Below, one piece after another: positions 11,945 through 22,680 of a stretch of DNA of 64,000 nucleotides; the stretch's first letter is position 1, and every line of letters starts with the position of its first letter. The notes beneath the pieces were generated by a model that was not told the origin of the DNA, ran no database searches, and worked only from the letters and a program-made list of their open reading frames with translations. Position numbers and translations under genes: made by a program. Origin of the DNA: Chenopodium formosanum (lineage: Eukaryota > Streptophyta > Magnoliopsida > Caryophyllales > Amaranthaceae); NCBI GenBank assembly GCA_024500155.1, contig CM044862.1:43224001-43288000 (forward strand), read 5' to 3'.

Positions 11945-14125
11945 ATGGATTGTTACTTCATAGATGAAATCCCAACTCCTGTCCATAAGGAGAAAGCACC
12001 CCCATGCTTTGACTTTAACGTCATGGGATTACTATTTGGGCGAGAAAAGAATGGGCCAACTTACAGAGAAGATAACTCCTCGCTCATTCAAATAGTCTTA
12101 CAAAGAGAAAGCTTCGATCCCTTGAAGCTAATCACTCCAGCTGAAGGATCACTACAAGGGTGGCGCAAGACCGTCAAGGTGACTACTCCAAGTGGAAGAA
12201 AAATATCCATCATGACAGGGCAAGGATCAATGTTTGAAGAGTCGTCTGAGTCTGAATCTGAGTCGGAGTCTCTCCCAATAGAGTCTTCTAGGTCTTTAGT
12301 AGTAGCACCTTCCCCTTTTATTTATTCTCCTAGAATAGTTAGTGATCAAGTCCCTGAGGACATATCACTCTTTGATGTAATGATCTCAAAGCATATTAAT
12401 ATTTCTTCTTCTCCTTATTTCTTGTGTTCTTCTCTAATCCAAGATGACGAGCATTGCTTGAATAACATTGAAAAAGACAAAGAAATTATTAAAGCAATGG
12501 AAACACTCAAAAAGAAAACACCGGTAATCGAAGAAACTGAGACGGTTGATATCTCAAATGATTTAACCAATAAAAGAGAAGTTAAAATCGGACTAACACT
12601 TAATGAACAAAAAAGAACCGATTTAATTAACTTACTTAAAGAATTTATCGATGTATTTGCTTGGTCATATGAAGATATGCCAGGCATTAATAGAGAAATA
12701 GCTCAACACACTATACCACTAATTCCAGGAATTAAACCTGTAAAACAAAAGTTACGTCGAATGAAACCCGACGTAGCTCTTAAAATAAAAGAAGAAGTCC
12801 AAAAACAAATAACTGTAGGTTTCATCAAGGTATCCAAATACCTCGAATGGGTCGCAAACGTCGTCCCAGTTCCAAAAAAAGATGGAAGGGTAAGAATGTG
12901 TGTCGACTATCGAGATCTAAATAAGGCAAGTCCAAAGGACGACTTTCCTTTACCACACATCGATATTCTAGTAGATAACACGACAAATCACGCGCTTCTC
13001 TCATTCATGGATGGGTACGCAGGTTACAACCAGATTCTCATGGCAGAAGAAGACATGGAGAAAACAACTTTTATAACACCATGGGGCACTTACTGCTACA
13101 CGGTAATGCTATTCGGGTTTAAAAACGCGGGTGCTACTTACCAACGCGCAGCAACTGCCTTACTCCATGACATGATTCTTAAAGATGTCGAAGTATATGT
13201 CGACGACATGATCGTAAAATCAAAAGACCGTCCAGGCTATCAAGTAGCCTTAAGAAAAATTTTCGAAAGGCTAAGAAAATATAATATGAGGTTGAACCCA
13301 TCTAAGTGTGCTTTTGGAGTCACCTCAGGAAAGCTTTTGGGTTATGTCATAAGCTCTAGAGGAATAGAGATAGACCCAACCAAGATCAAAGCAATCATGT
13401 TGATGCCACCGCCCAAAACTGAGAAACAGATTCGAGGATTTATTGGCTGGTTGCAATACATAAGTAGGTTCATATCAAAATTGACGACAATATGTGAACC
13501 AATCTTCAAAAATCTCAAGAAGAATGTACCACTGATATGGGATGACGAGTGTCAAAAAGCCTTTGAAAATATCAAAGCCTATCTTGCAAATCCTCCCGTA
13601 TTAGCACCAACACTTCCTAGAATACCTCTTTGGTTATATTTGACGGATACCAAAGAGACAATGGGAGCTATGCTAGCACAAGAAGTAGAAGGCAAAGAAA
13701 ACACAATCTACTATCTAAGCAAGAAGATGCTCGAATACGAAACACGCTATACACCACTTGAGAAGTTGTGCCTTGCCTTGGTGTGGGCCACAACCAAGTT
13801 AAGACATTACATGCTAGTACATACTGTCTTCGTAGTCTCCCTATTAGATCCACTCAAGTATCTATTCGAGAAATCTACACTCAATAGACGCATATCAAGA
13901 TGGATAGTAAATTTAGACCAGTTTGATGTAAGGTTTACACCGCAAAAAGCTATCAAAGGATCTGTGGTGTCAGACTTTCTAGAAGACTTTCCAATAGAAG
14001 ACTCGACGCTAATACAAGACAATGAATTTCCAGATGAAGACTTAATGGTCACTGAAGATGATACCTGGACCTTGTACTTCGACGGAGCCTCAAACAAAAG
14101 GGATGTGGCGTTAGAGTATTACTAG
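11945..14125 (+). pseudogene. pol: TatB linker, reverse transcriptase and RNase H
   Basis: A 726-codon open frame. Residues 1-180 are linker, rich in Ser/Glu around 95-105. RT spans about 230-480, with the YVDDM box at 13196-13210 and the CVDYRDLNKASPKD fingers motif. The Ty3/gypsy RNase H follows at about 555-690 (LWLYLTDTKETMGAML, and PLEKLCLALVWAT). The last residues (TLYFDGASNK) begin a second, archaeal-type RNase H; a dual RNase H is a known hallmark of the Tat lineage. A frameshift near 14095-14105 ends the frame at 14125. Confidence 0.88.
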
Positions 14126-14541
14126 TATCACCTAAAGAAGAGCATATCCCAATCTCCATAAAACTTGATTTCGACGTTAACAACAATGCTGCTGAATAAA
14201 AAGCATGTGTGGTAGGCCTTGAAACAACTTTGACATTGGGAGTAAAAAATTTAAAGATATTCGGAGACTCTTTTTTGATTATCAATCAAACATATAAAAG
14301 GTGGAAAGTGAGGAGCGAAAGTCTAGCCCCTTACCAAACCTATCTGGAAACTCTTACCGATCAGTTAGAGAAGGTAGAATACACATATCTACCTAGGAAA
14401 GAAAATCAGTTTGCTGAGGCCTTGGCAAGACTAGCCTCAATGGTTAGGATTCCTACGGAAATCGAACAAATGCCTCTAACTATAGAGAAAAGGTACAAAC
14501 CAGCATATATCCAGGCTATAGAAGACGACGAAGTAGTCCAA
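14126..14541 (+). pseudogene. pol: TatB second (archaeal-type) RNase H
   Basis: In the shifted frame the domain continues with NNNAAE (stop TAA at about 14197, where a Tyr codon is expected), the GDS catalytic context at about 14267 and the ENQFAEALARLAS end at about 14400-14435. The DEDD arrangement can be traced, but the stop and the upstream frameshift break it. Confidence 0.75.
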
Positions 14542-14581
14542 GATGAAGAAGAAGAAGAAGAAGAAGAAGAAGAAGAAGAAC
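14542..14581 (+). repeat. (GAA)n microsatellite coding poly-Glu
   Basis: About a dozen GAA triplets give a glutamate run in the linker between RNase H and integrase. The length is in frame, so it may have been tolerated in the polyprotein. Confidence 0.85.
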
Positions 14582-15669
14582 CGTGGTACACGGATATACG
14601 CAATTATGTCACCAAAGGAGAATACCCTCCCCATGCTGACAAAAGAGCTAAACGAGCATTAAGGCTTTTGGCTTCCCAATATGTACTCATAGACAACGAG
14701 CTACATAAAAGGGTACCTAAGGGTCGAGCTCTCTTATGTGTAGGAAAAAAGGACGCACAAAGAGCAATGAGAATAATCCACGAAGGAATCTGTGGCACGT
14801 ACATAAATGGCAAAATGTTAGTCTAGAAAATAATGCAAGAAGGATATTATTGGACTACAATGAATAGGGATTGCCATCAATATGTAAAAAGATGCCCTAA
14901 GTGCCAAATCTTTGCAAATTTACAATATGTTCCTCCATCCTTGCTCTACACCTACACATCGCCATGGCCATTCTCTACATGGGGAATTGACATCATCGGC
15001 AAAATCACTCCCCCAGGAACAGGAGGCCACGAATATATACTAGTAGCAATTGATTACTTCACAAAGTGGGTAGAAGCGCAATGATACACTAAACTCACTG
15101 CAAAACATGTAGCACTCTTTATCGAGAGAAATATTATTTGTCGATACAGAGTCCCACATGAAATGATAAGTGACAATGGAACTCACTTTCAAGCCGAATG
15201 TGAAGAATTGTTACAAAAATATGGCATTCAACATCATCATTCTTCCCCTTACAGGCCTCAAGCAAATGGAGCAGTCGAGGCAGCCCATAAAAATCTAAAG
15301 ACTATCATCGAAAAAATGACGGAAAATTATAAGGATTGGCCTGAAAAACTTCACTTCGCATTGTGGGGTTACCGCATGCCAATTCGCACATTAACAGGAA
15401 ATACCCCATTTTCCTTGGTTTATGTAATGGATGTCGTACAACCTGTCGAACTAGAGATTCCATCTCTACGCATCGCATGAGAGAGCAAACTCGATGAAGT
15501 TGAATGGACTAGGGCAAGATATGAAGAATTGATTCTACTCGATGAAAAACGACTAGAAGCTTTGCATCACACTCAGTGTTATCAAACTCGTACGGCTAGG
15601 CATTTTAATAAGAAGGTCAAGACAAGAAACATCAAAGTAGGAGACTTGGTGTTAAAAGCATTAAGGAAA
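14582..15669 (+). pseudogene. pol: TatB integrase
   Basis: The HHCC zinc finger region is at about 14780-14915 (HEGICGTY..., CPKCQ). The second His is Tyr here (CAC to TAC type change). The catalytic core has D in WGIDIIG (about 14990), D in ISDNGTHF (about 15172) and E in QANGAVEAAH (about 15280). Stops lie at 14824, 15082 and 15478. The C-terminal GDLVLKAL motif is at about 15642-15663; the usual GPY-type end is missing because the sequence runs into the inverted repeat. Confidence 0.88.
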
Positions 15670-15738
15670 AATTTAAAAGAAATGGATCTATCAAAGTAGG
15701 CCATCTATTATCTTTGATAGATCCATTTCTTTTAAATT
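15670..15738. repeat. Perfect inverted repeat (27-bp arms, 15-bp loop)
   Basis: Arms 15670-15696 and 15712-15738 are exact reverse complements, starting AATTTAAAAG on each strand. On the minus strand the right arm continues the reading frame of the antisense gene at 15739-15865. The left arm replaces the expected end of integrase. It looks like a fold-back copy made at a deletion breakpoint. Confidence 0.85.
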
Positions 15739-15865
15739 AAAGAAGTGTTCAAAATCCTTTTAATAATATGCGTCTATTATAGGGATTACTATGAGGTCTA
15801 TTACAGGGAAACCTAAAATAGCACCAAATTCTTCCGGCAAAGGGATAATTTCATCATACCCTATT
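15739..15865 (-). pseudogene. Antisense gene of TatB, second fragment (DUF7745-like)
   Basis: On the minus strand, from 15865 down, this fragment reads GYDEIIPLPEEFGAILGFP in the frame left open at 37202. It was split from its 5' part by TatC and Cop1. The pattern (P, E-E, aromatic, A, I/L-L) resembles the start of DUF7745-type plant proteins, which are often found near Tat elements. The frame becomes uncertain after GFP, then appears to continue into the right arm of the inverted repeat. Confidence 0.5.
15861..15865. repeat. Target site duplication of TatC (left copy, CTATT)
   Basis: CTATT directly precedes the TG of the 5' LTR and recurs at 27256-27260 right after the 3' LTR. This fixes both ends of TatC. 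Confidence 0.9.
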
Positions 15866-15888
15866 TGTTTAGGGTATTTTTACCCTGC

Positions 15889-15964
15889 CACGTGGCCCAA
15901 TCAGAGGGTGACACGTGTCAGCCTCAGATTGGTCCAAAATGGACCAATCCCTGTTTGACACGTG
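15889..15964 (+). promoter_or_regulatory. Three G-boxes (CACGTG) in the TatC 5' LTR
   Basis: CACGTG is at 15889-15894, 15912-15917 and 15959-15964. All three are kept in the 3' LTR (26788, 26811, 26858). In plants such boxes are typical targets of bZIP and bHLH factors; activity here is inferred. Confidence 0.6.
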
Positions 15965-16087
15965 TCATTCCAGAGATAAAAGGGAAAAGGCGGCCTTAAG
16001 GCCCAAATCCCGAGAAAGCCGGAATACAGCGCAACCCCCCAATGATTAGGGTTCAGTGACCTAATCAGGGGTAATTCCCAATGACCC

Positions 16088-16095
16088 TATAAATA
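16088..16095 (+). promoter_or_regulatory. TATA box of the TatC 5' LTR
   Basis: TATAAATA, about 125 bp downstream of the last G-box. It is conserved at 26987-26994 in the 3' LTR. Confidence 0.8.
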
Positions 16096-16358
16096 GGGAG
16101 ATGTCCCTCATTTTGAGGACACGTTTTTACCATTTATTACAACTGCATTCTCTTACATCAGAGAAACACCTGAGCTTGGAATCCGAGCAGATACCCACCT
16201 AAATTTCCATTCTCTTTATCCCGTTTCAAGTTAATAACTTGTGTGTCGGAGGCGGAGCACCACCCAACAGGTGTCTCCGTTGGTTTTGCAGGTTCAACTC
16301 TTCCCGGATCAGTCTTCGTGTTGTAACTCTCCCGAGGGACAAAAACACCCAAAACATT

Positions 16359-16376
16359 TGGCGCCGTCTGTGGGGA
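16359..16376 (+). promoter_or_regulatory. Primer-binding site of TatC
   Basis: TGGCGCCGTCTGTGGGGA begins two bases after the LTR. This is a common plant Ty3/gypsy primer-binding site, usually assigned to tRNA-Asp. It differs from the TatA site. Confidence 0.8.
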
Positions 16377-16389
16377 GAGTACCTCGAAG

Positions 16390-18240
16390 ATGGTTCAAGA
16401 GTTTGCACCCCCAAACCGTCTGGGCGAAGACCCAGAAGTCTTTACAGACCATGAGGAGGATGAGGATCCTCAGGTCGAAACCTCTACAGCCGAGGACGGC
16501 TCTTTAAGAGTTAAGCGCATCCGGCCCAGAGAGACTCTGGAGCGGGGTGCCACCCAGGCGGGTCCGAGCAGACCTACTGGGCAGCCGGAAGGGGCAACCC
16601 AAACGGCAGCTGGATCAGCCCCAGTCACCCGAGACGAACTCATGAGGTTCATGACGAGTTTCAAGGGTGAAATTAAAGAGCTGATCACCAAAAGCATGGC
16701 TGGCCCAAGTAAAGGTCAGTCGGTGAAGAAGACTCCTCCAGAGAAGGGGAAGTCAGTCAGAAACCGACAGCCTACTCCCCATCCAAAGGAGAAGGCAGCC
16801 GGGACCATTGATTGGTAAAAAATTCTCCTTCTTGGGGGAAACACTAATAACCCTCGCCGGCCTCATCAGCCGGTGAGAAGTAAAAAATCAACTCTCGATG
16901 CCCGGGAAATCATTAACAGGAAGAGAAATCAATCGCTGTCTGAGTCGGCTTCAACGTCGAACTTTTCGGACAGCTTCAACAATATTTCTGCAAGGAGTAC
17001 ACCCTCCTTGCATGAGATTCAAACAGGCGGTAATACCGTCCATTCTGGCCCTCATATGATTGGAAATGTACCGTATGTGCCTACTCAGGCTTACGGACAG
17101 TATTCTCCTCACTTCATGCAGCCAGCCTTCTTTGGAGGTCAGGCAACATATCCAAATGTCCAGCCATTGGACTGGCAGCTTCAACTGCTGCGCCTGGGTG
17201 AACAGCCTTCTGCGTTCACTCGGGAGATAACCGAGGCGGCTCAGCCAGCCAAGGTTAAGAATGTGTTGGTTGGTACCTATGATGGTACCACCAATCCAGA
17301 AGACCACCTCATGGCTTACACCAACCTCATGTATCTGCAGGGGTTGGATGATGCCACTTGGTGTCGGTGCTTTCCGGCTACATTGAAGGGCATCGCCCAA
17401 CAATGGTTTGGCAACCTGCCAGCCGGGTCTATAGACAGCTTCAGGAAGCTTGACTTCCTGTTTGCTTCCAACTTCTCAATGAACATCCCTGCTAAAAAGA
17501 CAAGCCTTAATTTGAGCACTGTTAAGCAGGGAGAGAGAGAAGGGCTGCGCTCATATGTCAGGCGGTTCAACCTGATCAGAATTCAGATTCAGGGACTGTC
17601 TGATGAGGTAGCTTTTACAGACTTTTTTAAAGGTCTGAGAGACGGGTCGACCTTTAAGTTCGACCTAGTCAGAAAAGGGGCTTTCAACCTACAGGCGGCC
17701 TTGAGGGAGGCGGAAAGCTACATTCAAGCTACCGACCTCTGCTCGCCTGGTAGCCAGTCAGACTCCAAGAAGTCTGACAAACAGAAAGACAGTCGGTCAG
17801 CTCAGCCGGCTAAAAACAAAGAAGAGAGCAAGAAAAGAAAAGAAGTCTGGGCGGTTACTGACTCTGACCAGCCGTCCCAGAAGAAAAAGAAATAATTTAA
17901 ACCGTACGTCCCCAAGTACGAGTTTAATAAAGACTGCAACTCCATCTTCATGGAGGTAAAGGACCGATTGTCCATTGGGAAGCCGAATCCTATGAAGAGT
18001 TCTGTCCAGTCACGGAATAAGAATAAATTCTGTCAGTTCCATGAGGAGGTCGGCCATGACACCAACGACTGCTTCAGTCTTCAGCGTGCGTTGGACCGTC
18101 TGGCTGACAAAGGGCTGTTGAAGCCCTACATTTCTAAGTCCCCAGCCGGGGCAAAAAAGAAAAACAAGGGTCAGTCCTCCAAGACTACCCCCCAGCTTGC
18201 TAGTAGCTCGGATACCGATAAGGAGCCGGTCTACACTATA
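16390..18240 (+). pseudogene. gag: TatC gag
   Basis: Starts at the ATG 16390, 14 bp after the primer-binding site (MVQEFAPPNRLGED). One frame continues through two stops, TAA at 16816 and TAA at 17893. The Retrotrans_gag domain is at about 17220-17740 (GTYDGTTNPEDHL, AQQWF, SLNLSTVKQGEREGLRSY). A lysine-rich stretch precedes the zinc knuckle CQFHEEVGHDTNDC at about 18031-18072. The product would bind and package element RNA. Only the two stops prevent a full-length Gag. Confidence 0.88.
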
Positions 18241-18792
18241 GCAGGCGGGTTCTCATGTGGTGGCCCTACCATCCGGGGCACCAAGAGCCATCTTCGAAAG
18301 ATGGACAAAGATGATGATGAGCAGGCGGAAGCCAGCTCCTCCTTCCCAGACGTCTTGATCACTGAGAAGGATAGGGGTAGCGTCCGCCGCCCGCATGAGG
18401 ACCCGGTGGTCATTGAATGTAAGGTTGCCAACCAACTGGTTGGACGAATCCTTATTGACACCGGCAGCTCATCAGACATCATCAGCCTCCGCTGCCTGCA
18501 AAAGCTGAAATACAACGTCAGCAGCATGCATCCGGTCACCCACCCCTTGGTTGGTTTTGGGGGTGGGATGGTCTACCCAGCCGGGAGAATTGATTTACCC
18601 ATCCGGCTGGGAGAGAAAGGCCAGGGTCGACATATTGTCGTCAGATTCTTGGTCGTTGAGGAGTTGACCGCCTATAACATCATTCTTGGCAGGCCAACCC
18701 TCAACATAGCCAATGCAGTAATCATCCCTTCCCTGATGCTCATCAAGTATGAGAGGGATGACGGCTCTGTTGGTTCCTTGAATGGGGATTAG
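18241..18792 (+). pseudogene. TatC retropepsin-like protease
   Basis: In the same frame as gag. The catalytic motif ILIDTGSSSDII is at about 18449-18484, with Asp-Thr-Gly intact. The second motif, IILGRPTLN, is at about 18682-18708. The domain itself looks complete; a TAG at 18790 and another at 18964 separate it from RT. Confidence 0.85.
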
Positions 18793-19875
18793 AAGACAGC
18801 CCGAGAATGTTATCTCTCAGCCGTCCGAGATACCGTGGCCCCAGGCGGTCAGGAACCTATAGACCTTGACAACGTCAAGGATGCTGACCTAGCTCCTGCC
18901 CCATTAGCAGCCGAAAAGAAAAGAAAGGCTCCTCTGCTGGTGGAGGTGAAAAAAGAGAAAAAATAGCAATCACTGGCCGGTGAACGGTCAGATGAGCTCC
19001 GTCCCCAACCGGCTGGCGAAAGCATTGATCTCGTTCTGGATGACAGCCGTCCAAAGCGTACTGTTAAGGTTGGGACGGTTGCTCATGCTACCTTGGGTGC
19101 AAGCTTGCACCTTCTGTTGAAAGATTTCAAAGACATTTTTGCCTTTGAAGTGAAAGAGATGACAGGCGTCAGCCCGGATCTTGCTGTCCACAAACTCGCC
19201 GTGGACCCCAAAAAGAAGCTCATCCGGCAAAAGAAAAGAAACCATGGCGAGAAAAGAAGTCAGGCGGCAGCTGCCGAAGTCAAAAAGTTGTTGGATGCTG
19301 GGTTCATTCGGCCTTGTAATTTCCCCGACTGGGTGGCCAATGTAGTCCTTGTGAAGAAACCGAATGGGACCTGGCGCATGTGTGTTGATTACACAGACCT
19401 CAACAAGGCGTGTCCAAAGGACAGTTATCCGCTTCCAAAGATCGACAGTCTGGTCGATTCTACAGCCGGTCACGCCTTGATGAGCTTTATGGATGCCTTC
19501 TCCGGCTTCCATCAGATACCCCTGTGGAAGAAAGACCAAGAGAAGACGGCCTTCGTCACTGATCAGGGGCTATTCTGTTATACTGTGATGTCGTTTGGCT
19601 TGAAAAATGCGCCTGCCACTTTCCAACGGATGATTAATACGGTCTTCATTAATCAGATTGGGAGGAATGTGGAGGCATACATTGATGACATGATAGTCAA
19701 ATCCAAGCTACAGACGGATCACCTTGCTGATCTCCGAGAAACATTCACCACCCTCAGGCGGCATAAGGTTATGTAAAATCCTAAGAAATGCGTCTTTGGT
19801 GTTGAGTCTGGGAAGTTTCTCGGGTTCCTGATTGATCAAAGGGGGATAGAGGCTAAACCCGAAAAGATACAGGCG
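18793..19875 (+). pseudogene. pol: TatC reverse transcriptase
   Basis: Continues the gag-pro frame. A linker (18793-19090) leads to the RT core: fingers motif NGTWRMCVDYTDLNKACPKD (about 19360-19420), FMDAFSGFHQI, and the catalytic YIDDM at 19678-19692. Stops are TAG at 18964 and TAA at 19774, the latter just after the palm. Homology continues downstream (NPKKCVFGVESGKFLGF), so the 19774 stop is an inactivating change. Confidence 0.9.
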
Positions 19876-20880
19876 GTGATTGACATGAAGTCACCCCGCT
19901 CTGTCAGGGAAGTTCAGAGACTCACCGGTTGTCTGGCCGCCCTGGGAAGGTTCCTCAGTCGGTCAGGTGACAAATGCCTTTACTTCTTCCAAGCAATCAG
20001 GAAGAAGACCAGATTTGAATGGGGGAATGACGCTGAGGCGGCGTTCCAGAGGTTGAAAGAGCATTTACATTCTCTGCCTAGGTTGGTCAGTCCTTTGCCT
20101 AGGGAGACGTTGTACATGTACTTAGCCGTCTCAGACCATGCCCTCAGTGTCGTTCTCCTTGCTAAGCGAGACGGCGTGCAGCTCCCGGTTTACTTCATTA
20201 GCCATGTTCTTAAAAATGCTGAGCTCCGGTACCCCATGGTTGAAAAATTTGGTCTTGCTTTGTACATGGCATTCAAAAAATTGAAGCCTTACTTTTTGGC
20301 ACATCCGGTGGTGATTTACACGGACCAGCCACTTAAGCGGCCAATGTCTACCTTGGACTCATCCGGGAGAATGTTGAAATGGGCTATTGAAATGCAGAGC
20401 CTTGAAATCACTTACGAACCAAGAAAGGCAGTGAAAGGTCAGGCGTTTGCCGACTTCATTGTGGAAACGACTCGTCCGGTGGCTCCGGATAATCTTGATC
20501 AGGTTTGGAAAGTGTACGTAGACGGGAGCTCTACAAAGAACGGTTGTGGTGCAGGTGTAATTTATGAATCTCCTGAAGGAGACATATTTGAGTATGCACT
20601 ACGCTTCAAGTTTCAGGCCTCTAACAATGAGGCGGAATATGAAGCCCTGCTAGCCGGAATTCGAATGTGTAAGGCGGCAGGGGCCATGAAAATTGACGCC
20701 TATTCTGATTCTCAATTGGTTGTTAGCCAGTATGAGGGAAGTTATGAAGCTACCCATCCGGCTATGATCAAATATCTTTAGGCAGTCAAAGAGGAGGCTG
20801 GGGCACTTGAGGAATTCCGGCTGAACCAAGTGCCTAGGTCTGAAAATAACCAGGCGGATGCGTTGTCAAAACTGGCATCT
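19876..20880 (+). pseudogene. pol: TatC RNase H and second archaeal-type RNase H
   Basis: The first RNase H is at about 20090-20470 (YLAVSDHALSVVLL, YFISHVL, YTDQPLKRPM). The second starts at VYVDGSSTKNGCGAG (about 20512), with NNEAEYEALLAG (about 20623), AYSDSQLV (about 20698) and ENNQADALSKLA (about 20842). All four acidic positions of the archaeal-type domain are visible. Dual RNase H places the element in the Tat lineage. A TAG at 20779 is the only break. Confidence 0.88.
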
Positions 20881-22211
20881 TCCGCCTGCCATGATACGCC
20901 TTGGTCTGTCTTTTGGGAAGTTCTTGAAAAGAGAATCATCAATGAAGAGCCCATTGGAGTTTTGGACCGAAGCTCTACCTGGATGGATGGCATCCGGACT
21001 TATCTCTCAGACGGAACACTTCCTGATTCGCCACAGGAGGCAGCCGTCCTGAATAAGCGAGCTGCAAGCTTTGAGTTGAGAAATGGAGAGCTCTTCAAGG
21101 CGGGGTTTCTTAAGCCTATGTTAAAGTGTGTCACCCTAGAAAAAGGGAAAGAAGTTCTCGAAGACTGGCACTCAGGGTTCTGCGCCTCCCACATAGGCGG
21201 CAGGTCCCTAGCTGTCAGAGCCAGACGACATTACTTTTGGCCCACTCTTGAGGCAGACGCCAAGGAATTGGTGAAAAAATGTGACAAGTGCCAAAAGTTT
21301 GGAAAGCTTATTCATCGCCCAGCCACTGATCTGACGGCCATCCACAGCCCAATCCCGTTTGCAAAATGGGGCATGGACATTCTAGGTCCTTACACGCCTG
21401 CTCCAGGCGGAAAGCGATATATCTTAGTGGCTGTGGATTACTTCACCAAGTGGGTTGAGGCCGAGGCGGTTAAAAACATCAAGACCTCAGACGTAATTTC
21501 CTTCATCTGGAAGAACATTATCACCCGGTACGGGGTACCCATGTCTATGGTGTTTGATAATGGTCCTCAGTTTGAAACGCCTCAGCTAAAAACTTGGTTG
21601 GGAGATCAGGGGATCTCAAGCTATTTCGCATCTGTTGGCCGGCCTCAAGCAAACGGCCAAGTTGAAGCTTTCAACAAACTCATCTCAGACGACATTAAAA
21701 AGAAAATAGAAAGAGCTGGTGGCTTATGGGCAGAAGAATTAATCCATGTCCTGTGGGCCATCCGGACAACAGCGAAAGGGGCAACCGGTGAAACCTCATT
21801 TCTCATGGTTTACGGCGCTGAAGTCGTCTTGCCCATTGAACATTACGAGCCGACTCTCAGAGTCATGCTGTATGATGAAGAGGCAAACTGGGAAGCAATG
21901 CGACTGGCATTGGATTCACTCCCAGAACGCCGGGGCAATGCCGCCTTGCGTCATGAGATTTACCGTCTGAGAATGATGAGAGCCTACAAAAAAAAGTACA
22001 CAAGCGTCCTTTGAAAGTTGACGACTTAGTGTTACGAAAAATGGAGGCAACCGGTAGGGCCAATGAGCTGGGAAAGATAACTCCAAATTGGGAAGGCCCC
22101 TACCGGATCTATGAAGAAGTAAGGGACGGCACCTACCACCTGGAAACTCCGGACGGCAGGCGCCTGCCTAGAACTTGGAATGTAGACAATCTAAAAAAGT
22201 ACTACTTCTGA
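20881..22211 (+). pseudogene. pol: TatC integrase
   Basis: The HHCC finger (HSGFCASH ... CDKCQKFG) is at about 21166-21303. The core D-D-E is WGMDILGP (about 21368), VFDNGPQFE (about 21553) and QANGQVEAF (about 21650). The C-terminal GPYRIYEEV motif is at about 22095-22125. The frame breaks in an A8 run at about 21987-21994: the last 66 residues (22014-22211, ending at TGA) are in another frame, although the homology is seamless. A one-base length change in the A run explains it. Confidence 0.88.
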
Positions 22212-22284
22212 GTTTGTAGTTTTTTGTAAACAATGAGTCAATTATTGAAGATTAAGTATTTGTTTGCAAAATTTGAGTTATCGT

Positions 22285-22680
22285 TTGATTATTCATCCGG
22301 GTAACATCCAGGCGGATTCCCCATCTACCTAACTAAGCTCGATACTTGGTAAAGGGTACATTTTTATTTTGTTTATCCGCCTGGGTAATGCTCGGATCCC
22401 TTGTTTACTTAAGTTGGATACTTTGTTTATTCAACTGCTTAACCATTTTTCTAACTAAGTTTGATACTTAGCATGGTCCGCCTGTGTAATACACAGACGG
22501 ATTCTCCATTTTTCTAACTAAGTTTGATACTTAGCATGGTCCGCCTATGTAATACACAGACGGATTCTCCATTTTTCTCAACTAAGTTTGATACTTAGCA
22601 TAATCGCCTGGGTAATACCCAAACAGACTCGTTTGATTAAAAAGTTAAGTTCGATACTTGGTGTAAATTCAACACTAATT
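22285..22680 (+). repeat. Degenerate ~63-bp tandem repeats after TatC pol
   Basis: Copies start at ctaactaag (22451, 22514) and at the related sites near 22331 and 22578. Each repeat carries 'ttgatactt', followed in most copies by a small stem-loop around GTAATAC (22478-22500, 22541-22563, 22604-22626). Tandem repeats between pol and the 3' LTR are known in Tat elements. Confidence 0.75.

Larger units (their letters stand above)
8036..15865 (+). mobile_element. TatB, left segment: older copy of the TatA family
   Basis: The segment starts inside the leader, where TatA inserted, and runs through gag, protease, RT, RNase H, a second RNase H and integrase. After a 27-bp perfect inverted repeat (15670-15738) it enters an antisense gene that TatC interrupts at 15866. 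The element continues at 37197. It carries many more stops and frameshifts than TatA, in keeping with being the older host element. Confidence 0.9.
15866..16356 (+). repeat. 5' LTR of TatC
   Basis: Starts TGTTTAGGG and ends AAAACA. It matches 26765-27255 over its full length with scattered substitutions. It holds three CACGTG boxes and a TATA box. Confidence 0.93.

Noticed and set aside
1..15700. Long terminal inverted repeats of a DNA transposon
   Set aside because: The inverted arms are two complete retrotransposon coding regions with a typical LTR and primer-binding site between them; nested insertion explains the arrangement.
15670..15738. Hairpin as a microRNA precursor
   Set aside because: The stem is perfect over 27 bp and one arm lies in an antisense coding frame; real precursors are longer with mismatches. 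A rearrangement explains it better.
16158..16507. Short open frames across the TatC LTR and its copy at 27057-27251
   Set aside because: They lie in the LTR and primer-binding site, recur only because the LTR is duplicated, and have no homology.
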